Below, one piece after another: positions 12,051 to 24,974 of a stretch of DNA of 64,000 nucleotides; position 1 is the stretch's first letter, and every line of letters begins with the position of its first letter. Source of the stretch: Hofstenia miamia (taxonomy: Eukaryota > Xenacoelomorpha > Acoela > Hofsteniidae); contig CABFPE010000138.1 of NCBI GenBank assembly GCA_900660155.1, forward strand, positions 1,260,405 to 1,324,404, in the 5' to 3' direction. The position numbers and the translations under genes are program-made. The notes under the pieces were generated by a model. It ran no database searches and was not told the origin of the DNA. It saw only the letters and a list, made by a program, of their open reading frames with translations.

Positions 12051-13566
12051 CACTTAAACTTTTCAGCCGAATCTCTCATATTGTGAAATCAGAACTTGTT
12101 ATAACAATAAATTTACATTCGAATAAGCAATATGATAAAACAAAGAAGTTCAATCAGGATAATGCTCTGCAGAACAAATGTCAGAAAAAATATATTCATC
12201 CTACCTGCACTAAGATTCGTTGTATATGGTGACATATCTACTTATTTCTAAGAATGTACAAAGAAACAAATCTCTCTTAAATTTTTACGTAATAATGTAT
12301 ATCTTAGAATGATTAAAAGCGCTTTACTATTTCTTTAAGAAACTATGTCAGTATTGAGTGCTTGCAGACTTGATCATAAATATTGGTCTATTAATCTTAG
12401 CAAAATTTTGAAACATTGTAGTTTAGCAATATTATCTAGTGCCAGTATAATTTTTTTACGTTCTCAAAAGATATTCAGTCAGTAAAATATTTCTGGCAAG
12501 TTTGTAAGTATAGTACTTCTACATGTTTGCAGATGTAGAGTAAAAAATAAATGTTTAAATTACATTGCAAAATGACACATTAATAAATAAAGTTCCAGTG
12601 AGTAATTCATTGGTTATTATTCAATTAATCTTTGTAGTGATTAGCTTGACCAATTTGAAAATTTTGTTTGCACTGCGATTTTTAGGCAAATCTGCACCAT
12701 ATCAGATTGTGCCGACGCAACTTTTCAAACATCACAACAATTTGGACAACAATAATGTACATTATTAAAATTAAAAATAATTATAACATGAACAAAGTGA
12801 AATGAAGTCATAATACCGAAACATTAAAAACGAAATAAATAGATACTGCGCTGCACAAATTATATAAAAACCCTATAAAATATTACTACGATAAAGCTAG
12901 CTTGAACACATTGAATACATTGATATTCTATAAAGCTTAGAACATAACTGCAACAAGTTCCATGATAATGTAGGCTACACAATCGAAAAGGCAAGCCATC
13001 AGGCAATATTTTACAAAAATGTAAAACAAAAATTTTATAAAAAATGATAAGAAATAACTAAGGAAAGGAAATTTTAAAGTTTGCTTTAAATTGATTAACA
13101 TTTTTTTGGCAAAATACAAGTTGCCGATTTAACCTGACTATTCCTTCGGGTAATAGCATTTTTAAGACTAACGGGATTTAGACAGAATAGTTAAATACCT
13201 TACTGATACCTGCTTAAAATTTTACACAAACTATTCGAAATTTGGAGCTTTTTGATGATAACCTGAAATTCAGGCACAAGTTAAAATTGTCTGGAAATTT
13301 GACTATTCCATATGTATTTGTATCATCACATTTGAACCAATGTTAATTTTTTTATCAATCTGTTCTGACAAAATATAAAGAAACGCAATGGAATATTCAA
13401 TTCGTATTATATTCTTCTGATAATATATTACTAGTACTATTCCTTCTCTCTCACATCTTGACTTTAGTGTAATTCTCAGTTCGGGAAGCTCACTGCTAGG
13501 ACTTTAAATGTCATTAACAATGCTGCTTTTCGAACAACTATTTTCACTCTTGTACACACATGTAGT
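12051..13566. other. AT-rich non-coding stretch
   Basis: Small domain-free frames lie at 12565-12768 (plus) and 12937-13119 (minus). No repeat ends or RNA genes were recognised. The first part may be decayed 3' sequence of the LINE just upstream. Confidence 0.5.
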
Positions 13567-13798
13567 TCAACTAACCCTATGTTTCTTGCTTAAAATTACT
13601 AGTACGCCACATAGTACTGAGAGTACTTCAACTTTCCCCCAACTTCTCTTATGCGACAACCTATGTCTATCTATCTCAGAGTACCACTCTTTCATTTTTT
13701 CAGTAGGAATCCAACCCACATTTATGACTCTAATGATATCATTCATAGTCTTTAATCTCGTACAATTCTCTACCCCTTCCTGCTCTATAAACAATTGA
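13567..13798 (-). pseudogene. LINE C-terminal segment, restriction-like-endonuclease type
   Basis: The minus-strand frame of 75 codons ends with WGKVEVLSVLCGVLVILSKK. This corresponds to the tail of a LINE protein family whose C-terminus reads (Y)KVEVIPIVIGALGTVPK after a nuclease-like segment of the form IVEVS.P.D....EKYDKY. The preceding INVGWIPTEKMKEWYSEIDRH aligns with that segment. The family is related to LINEs with a C-terminal restriction-like endonuclease. The canonical catalytic PD...E.K residues are not preserved. It is the probable downstream end of the remnant at 14900-15560 on the same strand. Confidence 0.4.
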
Positions 13799-14899
13799 TC
13801 TTTGCAAATTCAAATAATATTGCATTCTAAGTTTCAATTGAACAGTTTGTATAAGTCAGGGTTGTTGCTTAAAACGTTTTTTCCCAATTAATGTGTTTTT
13901 ACAAAAGGTATGTTTTCTTCCCAAAGTTCTCTTAAGAACAAAATAATAAGATTTAAAGCATCTCGGATTTCGGTTGAACGCTATATTTAAATTTATAAAG
14001 TGTGAATATTCATGTATATATATGAAGTAGGCCTAGTAAATTCTTGCAAAAAAATTTAATGTTTCAGTTTTTTGGAAACCCCACAATGTAGAAAGCAAGA
14101 AGAAATTCTAATTTCCTTTACCATTTACTTAAAATGATACACATAAATAACACTGCTGTTTTTCGAGGAGTTTTAAACAAATTTTCCTTCTTGTTTAAAA
14201 CAGTGCAATCCAGCAAAGAGTGAAGTAATAGATAATCTTCCTAAAAAACCTTATTCGAAATAAATCTATCTTCCATAATTAGTGCAATGATCAAAATGAT
14301 TTTTCTAATGTGCCAAACTTTCAGATAAAATAGGATCCATTCAATAGGTGAAATTATGGACTATTAATAACAAACGTAAGCGCCCCAGCTGTGAAGCCCT
14401 AAATATATGAAAGGCACTTGGCAGCACGAATCATGCAATATTGCAGCAAAAACTACGGAATATTGGATTAAGATTGAAACTACAGTATACTTTGTAACTA
14501 TATAAAAACCTTAAAGAGTGTTCCATATGTTAGTATTCTCAGACCCATCTTAAATGCATAAGAGATATTTCAAACTATGTTAAATCAAATAATATATGAC
14601 AAGGACCTACATTACCAATTAATTCAGATATACTACTTTTAGATGTTTTTGATAGTTTTAAATTTTTTAAAGTACAATGTATTTGATTGCTGAAATCGTT
14701 ACTTCAAATGTTAATTTTTTAAACATTTTTTTTACCATTGCATTTTGTGGCTGATTTAATATATGGATCTCTTGCTTCAGAAACAACTCTACTTTGGGAA
14801 TTCTTCCAATATGAGCATTTTAAATAAATTTAAACTTAAATTTCAGCAGCAATAAATATGATTCTCTTAAGTCATTTGATACACCACTAATTAAATAAT
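13799..14899 (-). pseudogene. Decayed middle of the same LINE, unrecognisable
   Basis: This lies between two minus-strand pieces that appear to be parts of one LINE protein. The spacing is about 1.1 kb, shorter than an intact reverse transcriptase domain would need. I could not recognise any reverse transcriptase block here, so the middle is either deleted or decayed. The assignment is by position only. Confidence 0.25.
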
Positions 14900-15560
14900 T
14901 TAGTCATTCAAAAGTTTTTGCCTCTGATGCGAGAATTCATTTAACGTAGAAAGAAGTAACACGAGCGCTTTCGATTTATTAAATCTCTTCAGGTTATTAT
15001 TCCTTTTCTCAGTTTCTTTGCCTGTTACCAGCCTTCGTTTTAGCTTCACTTTTGGAGTTTCTATAGACTTCCCTTGGCTAATAGGATTATAGATCCTAGT
15101 TACATTTGTCCCATTCGGTTGGTCACATAGCCAAGCTGTTCCCACTGCATAACTTATATTTTGATCAAAATTATGAATTATATTCTGATATATGCGGACC
15201 CATTTATTTCATTTTCGGATCCAAGACTATGTTTCTTCCAAGTCCCACTACCATGGAACTGAGTGCTCCCGTTCCACTCCACTTACCAAACGTACATCTA
15301 TTCTGCTCTGCCTTTCTATTTCTAATCCTACATATTGCTGCATAACCATTTTGTTCTCAACTCTTCTTTTCCATACCGGCTTCCTATCTCTCTTAGCCTC
15401 TGGTCATTTTTTATTGGTAATGCTCATGCCTTCATTCACCTCTCATGCGCTTAAATTCACTAACCTATTCAACTCTGTAATGATATTGTCTTTTATCCTC
15501 ATTAATATTTTATTAACTCTTGCTGTCTCTACTATACTAACTTGCTTTTCCTGATCTCCT
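14900..15560 (-). pseudogene. LINE segment upstream of reverse transcriptase
   Basis: Read on the minus strand, the segment near 15400-15370 gives RKPVWKRRVENKM, matching the (P)KWKRRIE.KI block found ahead of the reverse transcriptase in a widespread invertebrate LINE protein. Further on, the frame at 15145-14900 contains KLKRRLVTGKETEKRNNNLKRFN, matching the ELKQRV.AKA.KIRRYNNR..QF block that follows in the same family. Order and orientation agree. Stops and frame changes lie between the blocks, so it is inactive. Plus-strand frames here (15106-15554) are antisense shadows. Confidence 0.45.
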
Positions 15561-16298
15561 TGGACCTGTAAACCACTTATGCCATTGTCCTTTGGTTTGT
15601 ATGAATCCTATACTGCCACTTCTCGAGTCCAGACTCCTGATTATATGGTCCGGGGTGTTGTCTAGAGATTCTTACCACCCTTTTGACCATCCTGCTAGAG
15701 ATTGAGGGTTTTGCCTCTTTCATGACGTTACATCAATTTCAAGAGCATTTCATTGCTAAGACTAACAAAAATGATAAAGCTGTCTCAGAATCAAAAATTG
15801 ACCATAGTGATTATTGAGTATCTAACTAGTTTAAAGATTATAGTAAAAGATGTTTTCTGTACATTTTTACTCGGTCATAACGCTAAGAAGTAGTACTTCA
15901 ATTACTGACATTTTATGATGCATTATTAACCATGAAAAACTTTGTTTTATTGTAGGAAATTCATTTTTAAGTCATACGATAAATTAGAGACATCAAAATT
16001 CAATGCGATTCATCCACTTCCTTGAAATAATTGGCTAGCTAATGAATAATAAATCAAAGCAGTCGAGTAATAACTTGAGTAGATAGTTTTTAATTATTTA
16101 CAAGGAAAATTTGAATTTTGTCCTCCGGTACAGTAAAATTGTGTCTTCCACTAATAACTGCAAAAATATCAATAGCTATAGGCACATGCAAAACATTTCA
16201 GAAGCAGATGCAGAAATATTTTTAGAGGGGCCCAAATATAATATAATGCTAAGTATATAATTGCTTACTAAGAAATTTCTGTATGAAATTGGTGGCTG
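15561..16298. other. Non-coding stretch
   Basis: The first 150 bases are moderately GC-rich and may be more of the neighbouring LINE. A short plus-strand frame ending near 15818 has no known domain. The rest is AT-rich without features. Confidence 0.45.
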
Positions 16299-16647
16299 TG
16301 TACTCAAAAGAGTACATATTGATAATTTGATTACAACTGATTGAAAAAATTCATAAAAATCCTCATATTTGAACTACGTATTAATTTATTTAATTGTTAC
16401 TTTTTGACAAAAAAATGTTTTGTGAAAATATCATTATCTCCAGGCCAATTGCTTCACAAGCTTTGAATGTGTAAAGCTTAAGAGCAAGAACGTTGAAGCG
16501 GTGTAATATATGAAACACATTTTAATAATATTGAAATAATATTAGTATTAAATACTTAAAGTCATTTTGCAGACGTTTTTTGTAATGCAAAATTTATTTT
16601 TTTCCAAAAAATGAATTTCAAGGTCCATGTACTCTTTTGAGGGTACA
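16299..16647. mobile_element. Short inverted-repeat (MITE-like) element
   Basis: The left end TGTACTCAAAAGAGTACAT (16299-16317) and the right end, whose reverse complement reads TGTACCCTCAAAAGAGTAC followed by AT (16627-16647), form inverted repeats of about 20 bp with a 2-base offset, 349 bp apart overall. Each end is itself a palindrome (GTACTC-AAAA-GAGTAC). There is no coding sequence. No clear target duplication is visible, so the element boundaries and family are unknown. Confidence 0.4.
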
Positions 16648-17523
16648 ATCATAACTGTTTACACTATATAGCACTTCATAGCAGTGTATTCAGTAATTCA
16701 GGAGAAAATTGATTTCATATCTTAATTTTTTCATCGCGGACCTCGACGAGGTTAAATGAATGTTTATCAGTTTTTATTGAGCCTGGGACCCTTCCCTTTG
16801 TATCCTCCCATGAAACAAAAATGGCTGAATCACCAAAAACTATTGTGTATTTCCAACAATAATCCGATTTCGAATGCCTAAAAATTGCACAAACGCGATT
16901 TTTAGAAATTCAATAGACATGGAATCAAGGAATTTTATAGATTTTAATGTACATTATATTTTTTCTTTCATACTTTAAGCTAAAATTCATGGGATTGAGT
17001 TCTTACATCTTTAGCTAAGATTATATTCTGTTGAAATAATTATTTTAACCCGGGAAAGCACAGTGGCACATCTAGATGCAGCAAATTCAATCCTTTTATG
17101 ATCATTACAAAATAAAATGCCATATAGGTGTTTGAAAAGTATTCAACATTTTGGAAAAGTTTAAATATACATTGTTTGTATTTGTATTTTATTTTCTCTG
17201 CTGAAATTCCATAAAGGAACTACAATAAATAAGAGCATGGATACTAAAGGATTAATACAGAAAGTGCGACGAATATTATACATATATGGTTAATTAATTA
17301 TATTAATGTTGCTATATCGACATCAATTGAAAGATGCCCTAACTGCGTCTTATTTAAACTCTGAACCCAAAGCAAATATTATTGTTCTCTTGAATGCTTT
17401 GAAGATCTGCACTTTTGGTTATGTTTTTAATAATCATAATTTTTTATTTGTAATTTCTTAAAATTGCATAGACTTATGGGCTCATATTTTTCATTCTTTA
17501 TGTTCAAAAATAGCAGCAATTTT

Positions 17524-17580
<57 letters not shown>

Positions 17581-18849
17581 TTTCGCAATCAAATAGGAAA
17601 TATTTTGCAATAAATGAAATTGTAGCTTCTATCAGTGGCGTACGCAAGGGGGAATGTACGCAGGAATATACACTCAGCAGGTTTCACCATTGATCATAAT
17701 TTGTTAAATTAAAAAACCTTCTGTAAAAAATTAAAAAATTCAAGAGCTAAGGTGGTTAAACGCATTTTTAGTGTCAAAATTTTTAAAAATTTGCTGGGTA
17801 GCATAGCTTTTGATCATCCGCATCAGAAAATCATTAATATTTTTTCAAAAAATTTATTCAAAAAATCAGAAAATATTTTAATGAAAACTGGTTCAATTAA
17901 TTGTTGAAGAAAAGTTTTCTGGTGTTGACAAATGTATTTTAAATATGAAATGCAACTTTAAAGTCTATAACATTGTCTAAACTCATTGTATAACATCGGA
18001 TCTTGGCTTGTTTGATGTGAACTTTGATCTTGAAACTTGATTAGATACCGTTGATAGGGTTGTGAAATTTCTCCAGATTAATGTCTGCTGTTTGATAAAA
18101 GCATTTGGCGTCACAGACTTATTAGTGCTTTCATTTAAATGATTTTTTTCTTTAAACCAACGGATTGTCAAGCACATCCGTTTTTTATCGATTCCAAGAG
18201 GAATTAGTTTCTAGGAACGGCTTTCAACTTGTTTCTTTACAAGGAAGACAAAAACAACAAAGTGAAAATCAGTTGTCATTTTAAAAGCAAAGTGTAAGCT
18301 AATCTAATTTCCAGATTGTCAACAACAAACTGCAAGTGCTTTAAATAGTGGAAGTTTAGATGCGTCAAATTTTAGCACTTGTTGGCAAGTCTATCCATAT
18401 AATAATAAACCACAGTTGTCTGTTTACGTGTTGTAATTAATATTATTCTTCCGAAGTGAAATTTTTAAAATTCATTTGTTTTGATAAATGCAGTAGAATG
18501 ATCTTGTTTTATCTTGTAAATTTTAAGTTCCTGTAGAAAAAAAGTTAAAATCAGCGACAAACTTTACATTAAATTTAAAATATTAAATATGAGAAAAGGT
18601 GCAATTTTTGAAAAATAATTAGCCTTACATCAGTATCAGTATGTCTTAGAAAAGTTTAAAATTGAAGAAGAAAGTGATGAGGCAAATATACCGGTACGTA
18701 CATTTTTATAAGGAATTTTTCCCATACATTTCATAGTGGAAAAATTACAATCGAATCCATAAATTTTCTAAAATGTAGCTACTTTCAAAAACAAAGATAA
18801 ACAAAATTTTTGGCAGGTCACTTCAAAATTTGCAGATTTTTTTCTCTGG
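16648..18849. other. Non-coding stretch with (AT)n and an orphan hAT-like end
   Basis: An (AT)n microsatellite lies at 17526-17577. CAGTGGCGTACGCAAGGGGG at 17637 looks like a hAT end, but no partner or target duplication was found. A 64-codon minus-strand frame at 17983-18177 has no domain. Confidence 0.5.
17526..17577. repeat. (AT)n microsatellite
   Basis: About 52 bases of pure AT dinucleotide. Confidence 0.95.
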
Positions 18850-19500
18850 AGAAATTATGGGTATGTCTTGAAGTATGGGGGTGGTCCCATCTCATTGAAG
18901 AATTTATCCAGTCAGATAACAACTGTCTCCACAAATAGGATAAATTGTGCTAAAATATCAGTAACTTAGAACTATCTATAGTACCTCTTTCCACAATTTT
19001 CAGGTAGAAACCTTTATAGCTCAAACCACCATGCATTTTTGGGATAATTTTGAAGATGGCTTGATAGACGTCTTGGCTGTCGTAAACCAATGAGAAATGT
19101 TGTTCTTATGCAGCTGGAACATGGACTCATCAGCTATGAAGAATTTCTGAAAAATCCATCCAGCAACTCTGTTCCACAGAAGCTAAGTCGGTCTTTTGTA
19201 TCAAGTTTTTTTAGAGATCCTTGCCTTTGAAAGTGCCCGGTAGACTGTCGATGTTGAGACAACTTTGCAATGGGTTTCTTGAAACTTTGACCTCAAATGG
19301 TGTTTGATTTCAATGGGTTTTGTAAGGCGACTTTGAAACACCTTTCTGTTCATTTCCAGTGAATTTGAGGGGTTGCCTACTTCCTTTTGAAGTTTCTTTA
19401 GAATATTTTTGGTTTCATGTCCGATATCTAAAGTAAGGTTTTGAGGTCTGCGGTTCCAGTAGAGTAAAGATATTGCAGAACGTTTCTTTCATATTGATGA
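18850..19500 (-). pseudogene. Tc1/mariner-family transposase remnant
   Basis: Minus-strand frames give the order expected of a Tc1-like transposase. A paired-like DNA-binding part contains STSTVYRALSKARISKK (family STRTVRRRL..AGL.+). It is followed by QKFFIADESMFQLHKN, matching W...IFSDES+F with the first catalytic Asp, and then a DGTTP/HPHTSRH stretch corresponding to QQDNA.PHTS with the second Asp. The third catalytic acidic residue is not visible before 18740. Frames change at least twice and stops intervene, so it is dead. I could not define terminal repeats. Confidence 0.6.
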
Positions 19501-21536
19501 GACATGCTTAAGGAAAATTAATAAAGTACCTGGCTCTATATTTCATGTTTACGAGTACTGTTGTTGATTGTGCTTTATCGCCTAAATGTGTTCGTTTAGA
19601 GCATGGCACTTTAAAAAGGTGAAAAGACTTGTGTACTGTCGTTGAAGAAGTTTTATATTGGAAAATTTTTCTCATTTTTTTACCGGAGCTATACAATAAT
19701 GCGACACCAAGCGGAGGCTGAAAATATAATTCATTAATATATCAAATTATCAGGATAAAGATATTTCTCATACTTGTTTTCATAAAAATGAGAGATCAAA
19801 AATGCTTTTTTAAAAAATAAGTTGCTGATACTAAAGGTCTTATAAAATGCGGCAATATTGTAATGAAGAAATTTTTCAGGAAAAAGCTCTATTGTATAAT
19901 AATATGCTATGATAAACGCTTAATTGAATTTTTATGCTCAGTTTTCTGAATTTTTTTAGCTAAATTTTACATTTTAATGAAGAATATTTGCAAATATTAT
20001 TAAAAACTAATTGATTTCAAGAAAATAACTACTTTTAGATATATTTAGTCAAAAATAACGCAAAATTCACAAAGAACATTATTCCATATTTTTGGTGATT
20101 CAGACAACTGTGCGTTGATCTTCTGGTTGAGTTGATCTACAAAATCTTGAATGCTTAGCTGGTTTGGAAATTCTTTGAACAGTTGACAGATATCCTAAAT
20201 TTATGTTGTTTGATGAAACTCATTGTGTTATAAATGAAAATTGAAAAAGAAGTAAGTTGGTAAATTATAATGACATTTCTCTGAGATGCTCAATTATCAA
20301 AAGTGTTTAATAGTCTTTTTCTTATCATTTTATAGTAACGCATCTAGGATCATTATAGCAATAAATTGTAAGACACAATCACTGAAGATCACATAATCAA
20401 CTATTTATTTAAATTTGATTCAAAACTTTTAAATTAGAAATTGGCATGTACAATGTTGTAATAAATAAAAAATATATATTGTGTAGGAATTTGAAATATG
20501 TTTATTTATTTATTTACTTAATTAATTTATTTATTTATTTATTTATTTATTTGTCATCTTTTGTCATAATATCTTGTTTTTCAATTGTTTCCTTAATATT
20601 ATTTGAAAAAAATAGTATGAAAGTATAGATATGACAACTCAATCATTGAAATTTAAAATGGTACACAATGATATACTTAATTTTTAAATTTATCAATAAC
20701 TTTCGTAAAAATCCTAAGTCATCATTATCTTGTTAGATTTTATCTCTCCAAGAAATTAATATGCATACTGTCTCGATGAAAGAATACACGTTTACAAAAA
20801 AATACAAGACATAGAATATAAAATAAAAGAACTAAGAGAATCTCATTGTCAGAAATACATAGCAAAAAAAGGAATTAAGAAAGCAAAAACGCAATGGCCA
20901 GCAAAATATATTTTCGAACAAAGTAACATTAACATGACGCACCATTCAATGACTTATCAAAAATTGAATTTCAATTAATAAATTATACAAAATGAAATAC
21001 TCAAAAAAATTTTGTTCAGCACTATTTCTACAAAAACGAATTTAACAACAAGAACATCAAATTAAATATAAGTGTTGCAGCCGGATCACAAAATCTGACC
21101 CGGTGCAATGACAAAGTGACATGAATGATCAATTTTTAGAACTAAGAATGCTGCTTGCAGGGCTTTGCTAAGAGTATACTTGCATAGACATTGACATGAA
21201 CAATGCATAGCCTTTGTCTTGACTGACTTTAAGGCTTTACCTCGCCTTATAGAGAAAGATTCTAACATCTCTTATAACTTACGCTGTGAAATAAAAAACA
21301 ATCGACATACTTTTTCTGAAGCGAAAATGCTAGGAAATACAAATCATCATTTTAAAATATCGGTCTTTGAAAGATTCTTCTATTTGCAAATATTTAAGTT
21401 TAATAATTTAACCCCATTTCATTTCTGGCAGAACTGTGGACTTTGATTTAAACTGAATTTCAAAGACTTACAATTAGTTTAATATTTACCGATTATAAGA
21501 TATGCACTTACGAATATACGAAATCAAACCCGAATC
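19501..21536. other. Non-coding stretch with (TTTA)n
   Basis: The right side may hold the decayed N-terminal part of the adjacent Tc1-like gene (a 62-codon minus frame at 19508-19696). A (TTTA)n-type microsatellite occupies 20501-20551. A-rich sequence at 20800-20990 and domain-free frames at 21086-21268 (minus) and 21219-21446 (plus) remain unexplained. Confidence 0.5.
20501..20551. repeat. (TTTA)n microsatellite
   Basis: About a dozen TTTA units with one imperfect stretch (ACTTAATTAA) in the middle. Confidence 0.95.
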
Positions 21537-21544
21537 CGAATATG

Positions 21545-21989
21545 CAGTGGCGGGTCTAAAAAATTCGGTTGGTCTACTCAAAAATAATTTCGGTAGCAAA
21601 AACTTTGTGGGATATACGTAAATCACATTTCTTAGATGAGTTCTTCTATTAGAATAAATAGCTAATGCTTTAACGATTTAAATTTGTTTTTTAGCCATAA
21701 CTATTAAAAGCAGATGTTTTTCTTGGAAGAATTACTTAAAGTAATTGATATATTGGATTCGAATTCAGATTAGGATTTTCAATTATATCGCCTGATTATT
21801 CGGATTTGAATTCTAAATATAACAAATCATTCACATCGCTCTATTACAGAAGCAAACGAAGATCAACATAAAAAACTTCTGAAGCTATTAAAACTATTTA
21901 AGGCACACATGACATTTGTGTAGCTCAATAGTGACCCAGTAGACCCGGAAGCCTGTGATTTGCTGACACGGCAACAATTTCAGCGTTGG
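21545..21989. mobile_element. Possible hAT-like insertion with 8-bp duplication
   Basis: The left end CAGTGGCGGGTCTAAAAAAT is typical of hAT-type MITEs. The octamer CGAATATG occurs immediately before it (21537-21544) and again at 21990-21997, which fits a target duplication. However, the right end just inside the second octamer does not resemble an inverted copy of the left end. Either the right end has decayed or the second octamer is a coincidence. No coding sequence is present. Confidence 0.35.
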
Positions 21990-21997
21990 CGAATATG

Positions 21998-24638
21998 TAT
22001 TGAATACTTAGAACGAAAAGTAGACATTACAATTCATAACAAAATATATTTTACCACAAAAGAATAATTTGATAGTAATGCATCAAATATAATATATTTA
22101 TAAACTTGTTCGAATACTAATAAATATAAATGGGTGAAACCACAAATTTAAGAGAAAAAGATTCTAATATATAGGTGGCATCAATATCTGTGTCTAGACA
22201 CATTGCATATTGCACTCAAAATAAAGATCTTTAAAGCTTATTTAAAGTAACGCTGTTAGTGAAATTTAATAATACATTTCAAAGAAAACATCAAGGGAAA
22301 TATTAATTAAACAATTCAACGCAAAGTTAGATTCTTCAATAAATTTATAAATGTAAAATCCAAAATTATTAAGGCCGTCAAATTTGTTAATTTATCTATA
22401 GTACACAGCTGTGAAACATGTATTGTAACTGTTTTAAAATATAGTACAGGGTAACGAATATATCAGTTATGCCTATAGCCCTCAAAAGCACAGTTCCCTA
22501 TTATTGTCAGCACTACTTTTTCTTAAACATCTGATTTATTTTAAAACTACATACTAGAATTAGGTTTGGAGAGGTTTGAAAATTATCTAGACCTAATGGT
22601 TCACAAAACCTTAGGCATATTTTTAGCTGACTTAAAGTTAAATCACAAATATTTTGTGAAATTACAATAATTGGATTGTGTTTGATAAAATCAAATTGAT
22701 GTTGTCAAATATCTCATTTTAAATGTCTCAGTATATGAACATTAATTCTTGAAGCACATTCATTCGGAGGGTACAAAATATGTATGTCATTATGAGTACT
22801 GAATAGCATTGAATAAAACTCTATTTTCGAGATTCGTTTTTGTTTTTGTTGCAATATATAATTAAAACTCCCCGACGACGCGATGCTTATATCGTTTTAC
22901 TTTTATTAGATATAAAACATCTATTTAACTCAGAATGGCTTGGTATTTGTACTTTTCTTTACTGCTTCCTTTCACTACAGATGCGATAAGGAATAAGGGT
23001 GGATTTCAGGGATGGAACCCCTCCCCAATAATTGTCCCAGACGACCCTTATTTTGCATCAAATCTTTTTAAATTTAAGAAATTTAAGCTTTGTATAGGGC
23101 CTCAGTTCAGCACCTCCAATAGTGTCATTGTTCCTTAACTCCTAATTACATATGTTATATGTTTTATACGATGGCGTAAAAATACTACGATTATTGCCTG
23201 AGATAACAGTATATAATTACTGTATCCTACCTATGTAACATTAATAGCAATATTTGTGTTGATTTAAAATTTCCTTTCAACTAAAGATAGGGTTAACCTG
23301 TTTGCTCAATGAAATGTTCATGTCCACCTATCTCTTAACCGTAAACTGCACAGATATTTTTTGTGATAGTTTCTATAATATTTTTTAGACGCTCATAGAT
23401 CACTAAATAATAAAGACATATAAAATGCAACAACACCACTGGATAGAGAATTGTCTTCTCTTTAATATTCGTCTTTAATTCAATTAATGAGTCAAAATCT
23501 CAGGATTGACAAATTTCCTAACATTCTTGGAGAAAATTGTGAACAAAACGGTTGTGTATTTGACGTAACTATAGGCAGCTTATCGTAAATTGCAGTAATA
23601 TTACAGAGGTATTTATATCAAGGACGTCCTAAATATTGTTGCAAGACTGGGATTAATTTAAAAATAATATTCAAATTTTGAATAATTTTTTGTTCTTTTA
23701 AAATATATTAATACCTAAAACTGATGTTTGCATTGAAATATCGTGTAAGCAAAAGGGGGAAATACAATTCGAGGAAAGGGGATATTGTTTTTATGAAATC
23801 CCCTCCCTATTGTGTCAGCTCTTCTATAGGTATAAATATTTATAAAAATTATGTAAACATTTGCTCAGAAACATTTGAATTCGGCTATGAGAAAATGCAT
23901 AACTCCCTTTTTTATTAATTTCTTGGAGAAGAGATACATTTGTACAATGTGTCAATTTACTAAAGCATTCGAATTATATCCATCTTCAAGACGTCTAAAA
24001 ACTGAAACCATTTTAAAATTGTTTAGTAGTCTATGAATTAGGCAACTTAAAATCTCCTTTTTGAAAGGTGAAACTTTGGTCATTTTAATAAATATTTTCT
24101 CAATCCTGCAATGTTACTGATATCCACTTCAACATTTCTGCATACACCTATTTTGGAAAAAATTCATTCTTACTTAATCCACTCAAAATGTCCATGAAAA
24201 CGTAAGATAATTACGAATTGCATGCAAAAAAGAGGCTAATTTGTTAACAATACAAAGCAATTTCTTCCAATTAGATTCGCTACTATTAAACTACAAAAGC
24301 AAATTAATTAAGAAATTTAGCGGCAAATTGTCGTCAATACATTTTTTGTAAATCTAATTGCCTTCTCTGCTTTAATGAAATGCATTTGATGAATTTCAAA
24401 GAAGTAGATTTTTCTGTGGCTATTTTCACCTTCATCTCAATGTCAAATTCTATTATAAATGGTCGATTACACAAGTGACATGTGCATTAGTATAAGAAAA
24501 GATTTTATTTCGCTGTCTTCGATTTTTTTGGAATTCTGGGTGGAATAAATGAATGCCTAATTAACATAAACAATTTTTCTACATTTCTATTTAACAATTC
24601 TGCAATAGTTAGAAGACTAAAAGAAATTCCCCGCAGAA
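21998..24638. other. AT-rich non-coding stretch
   Basis: Frames at 22935-23138 and 23724-23918 (both plus) contain short GC-richer patches such as GGAACCCCTCCCC that look transposon-derived, but no family can be assigned. Nothing else is recognisable. Confidence 0.5.
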
Positions 24639-24646
24639 GCTCTTAG

Positions 24647-24974
24647 CAAGGGCCCAGCTAACCGGGGGTGCTGAGGGTGATGCACCCCCGAATATTTTTT
24701 CTCAGGGGGCAGCAAAATGACTATTTAACAGATGTTGCGTTCATTTAATTTTCCACTGATTTTCTAAATTTATAATGCAGTCAGTCTATCTCTTTCAACA
24801 TTTTTTTGANCAGGGGCCCAGCTAACCGGGGGTGCTGGGGGTGATGCACCCCCCGAATATTTTTTCTCAGGGGGCAGCAAAATGACTATTTAACAGATGT
24901 TGCGTTCATTTAATTTTCCACTGATTTTCTAAATTTATAATGCAGTCAGTCTATCTCTTTCAACATTTTTTTGA
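24647..24974. repeat. Near-identical 163-164 bp duplication around a one-base gap
   Basis: The segment 24647-24809 is repeated at 24811-24974 with three differences (two substitutions and one inserted C), all in the first 45 bases. A single N at 24810 separates the copies. This is the pattern left by scaffold joining of overlapping or allelic contig ends, so it is probably not a real tandem duplication. Confidence 0.8.

Noticed and set aside
13508-13798. 96-codon plus-strand frame
   Set aside because: Antisense to the LINE C-terminal segment; no domain of its own.
15106-15554. Plus-strand frames of 79 and 120 codons with hydrophobic text
   Set aside because: They are antisense to the LINE remnant whose minus-strand blocks match a known family order.
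17637-17660. CAGTGGCGTACGCAAGGGGG as a hAT element
   Set aside because: No inverted partner or octamer duplication found, so only an orphan end.
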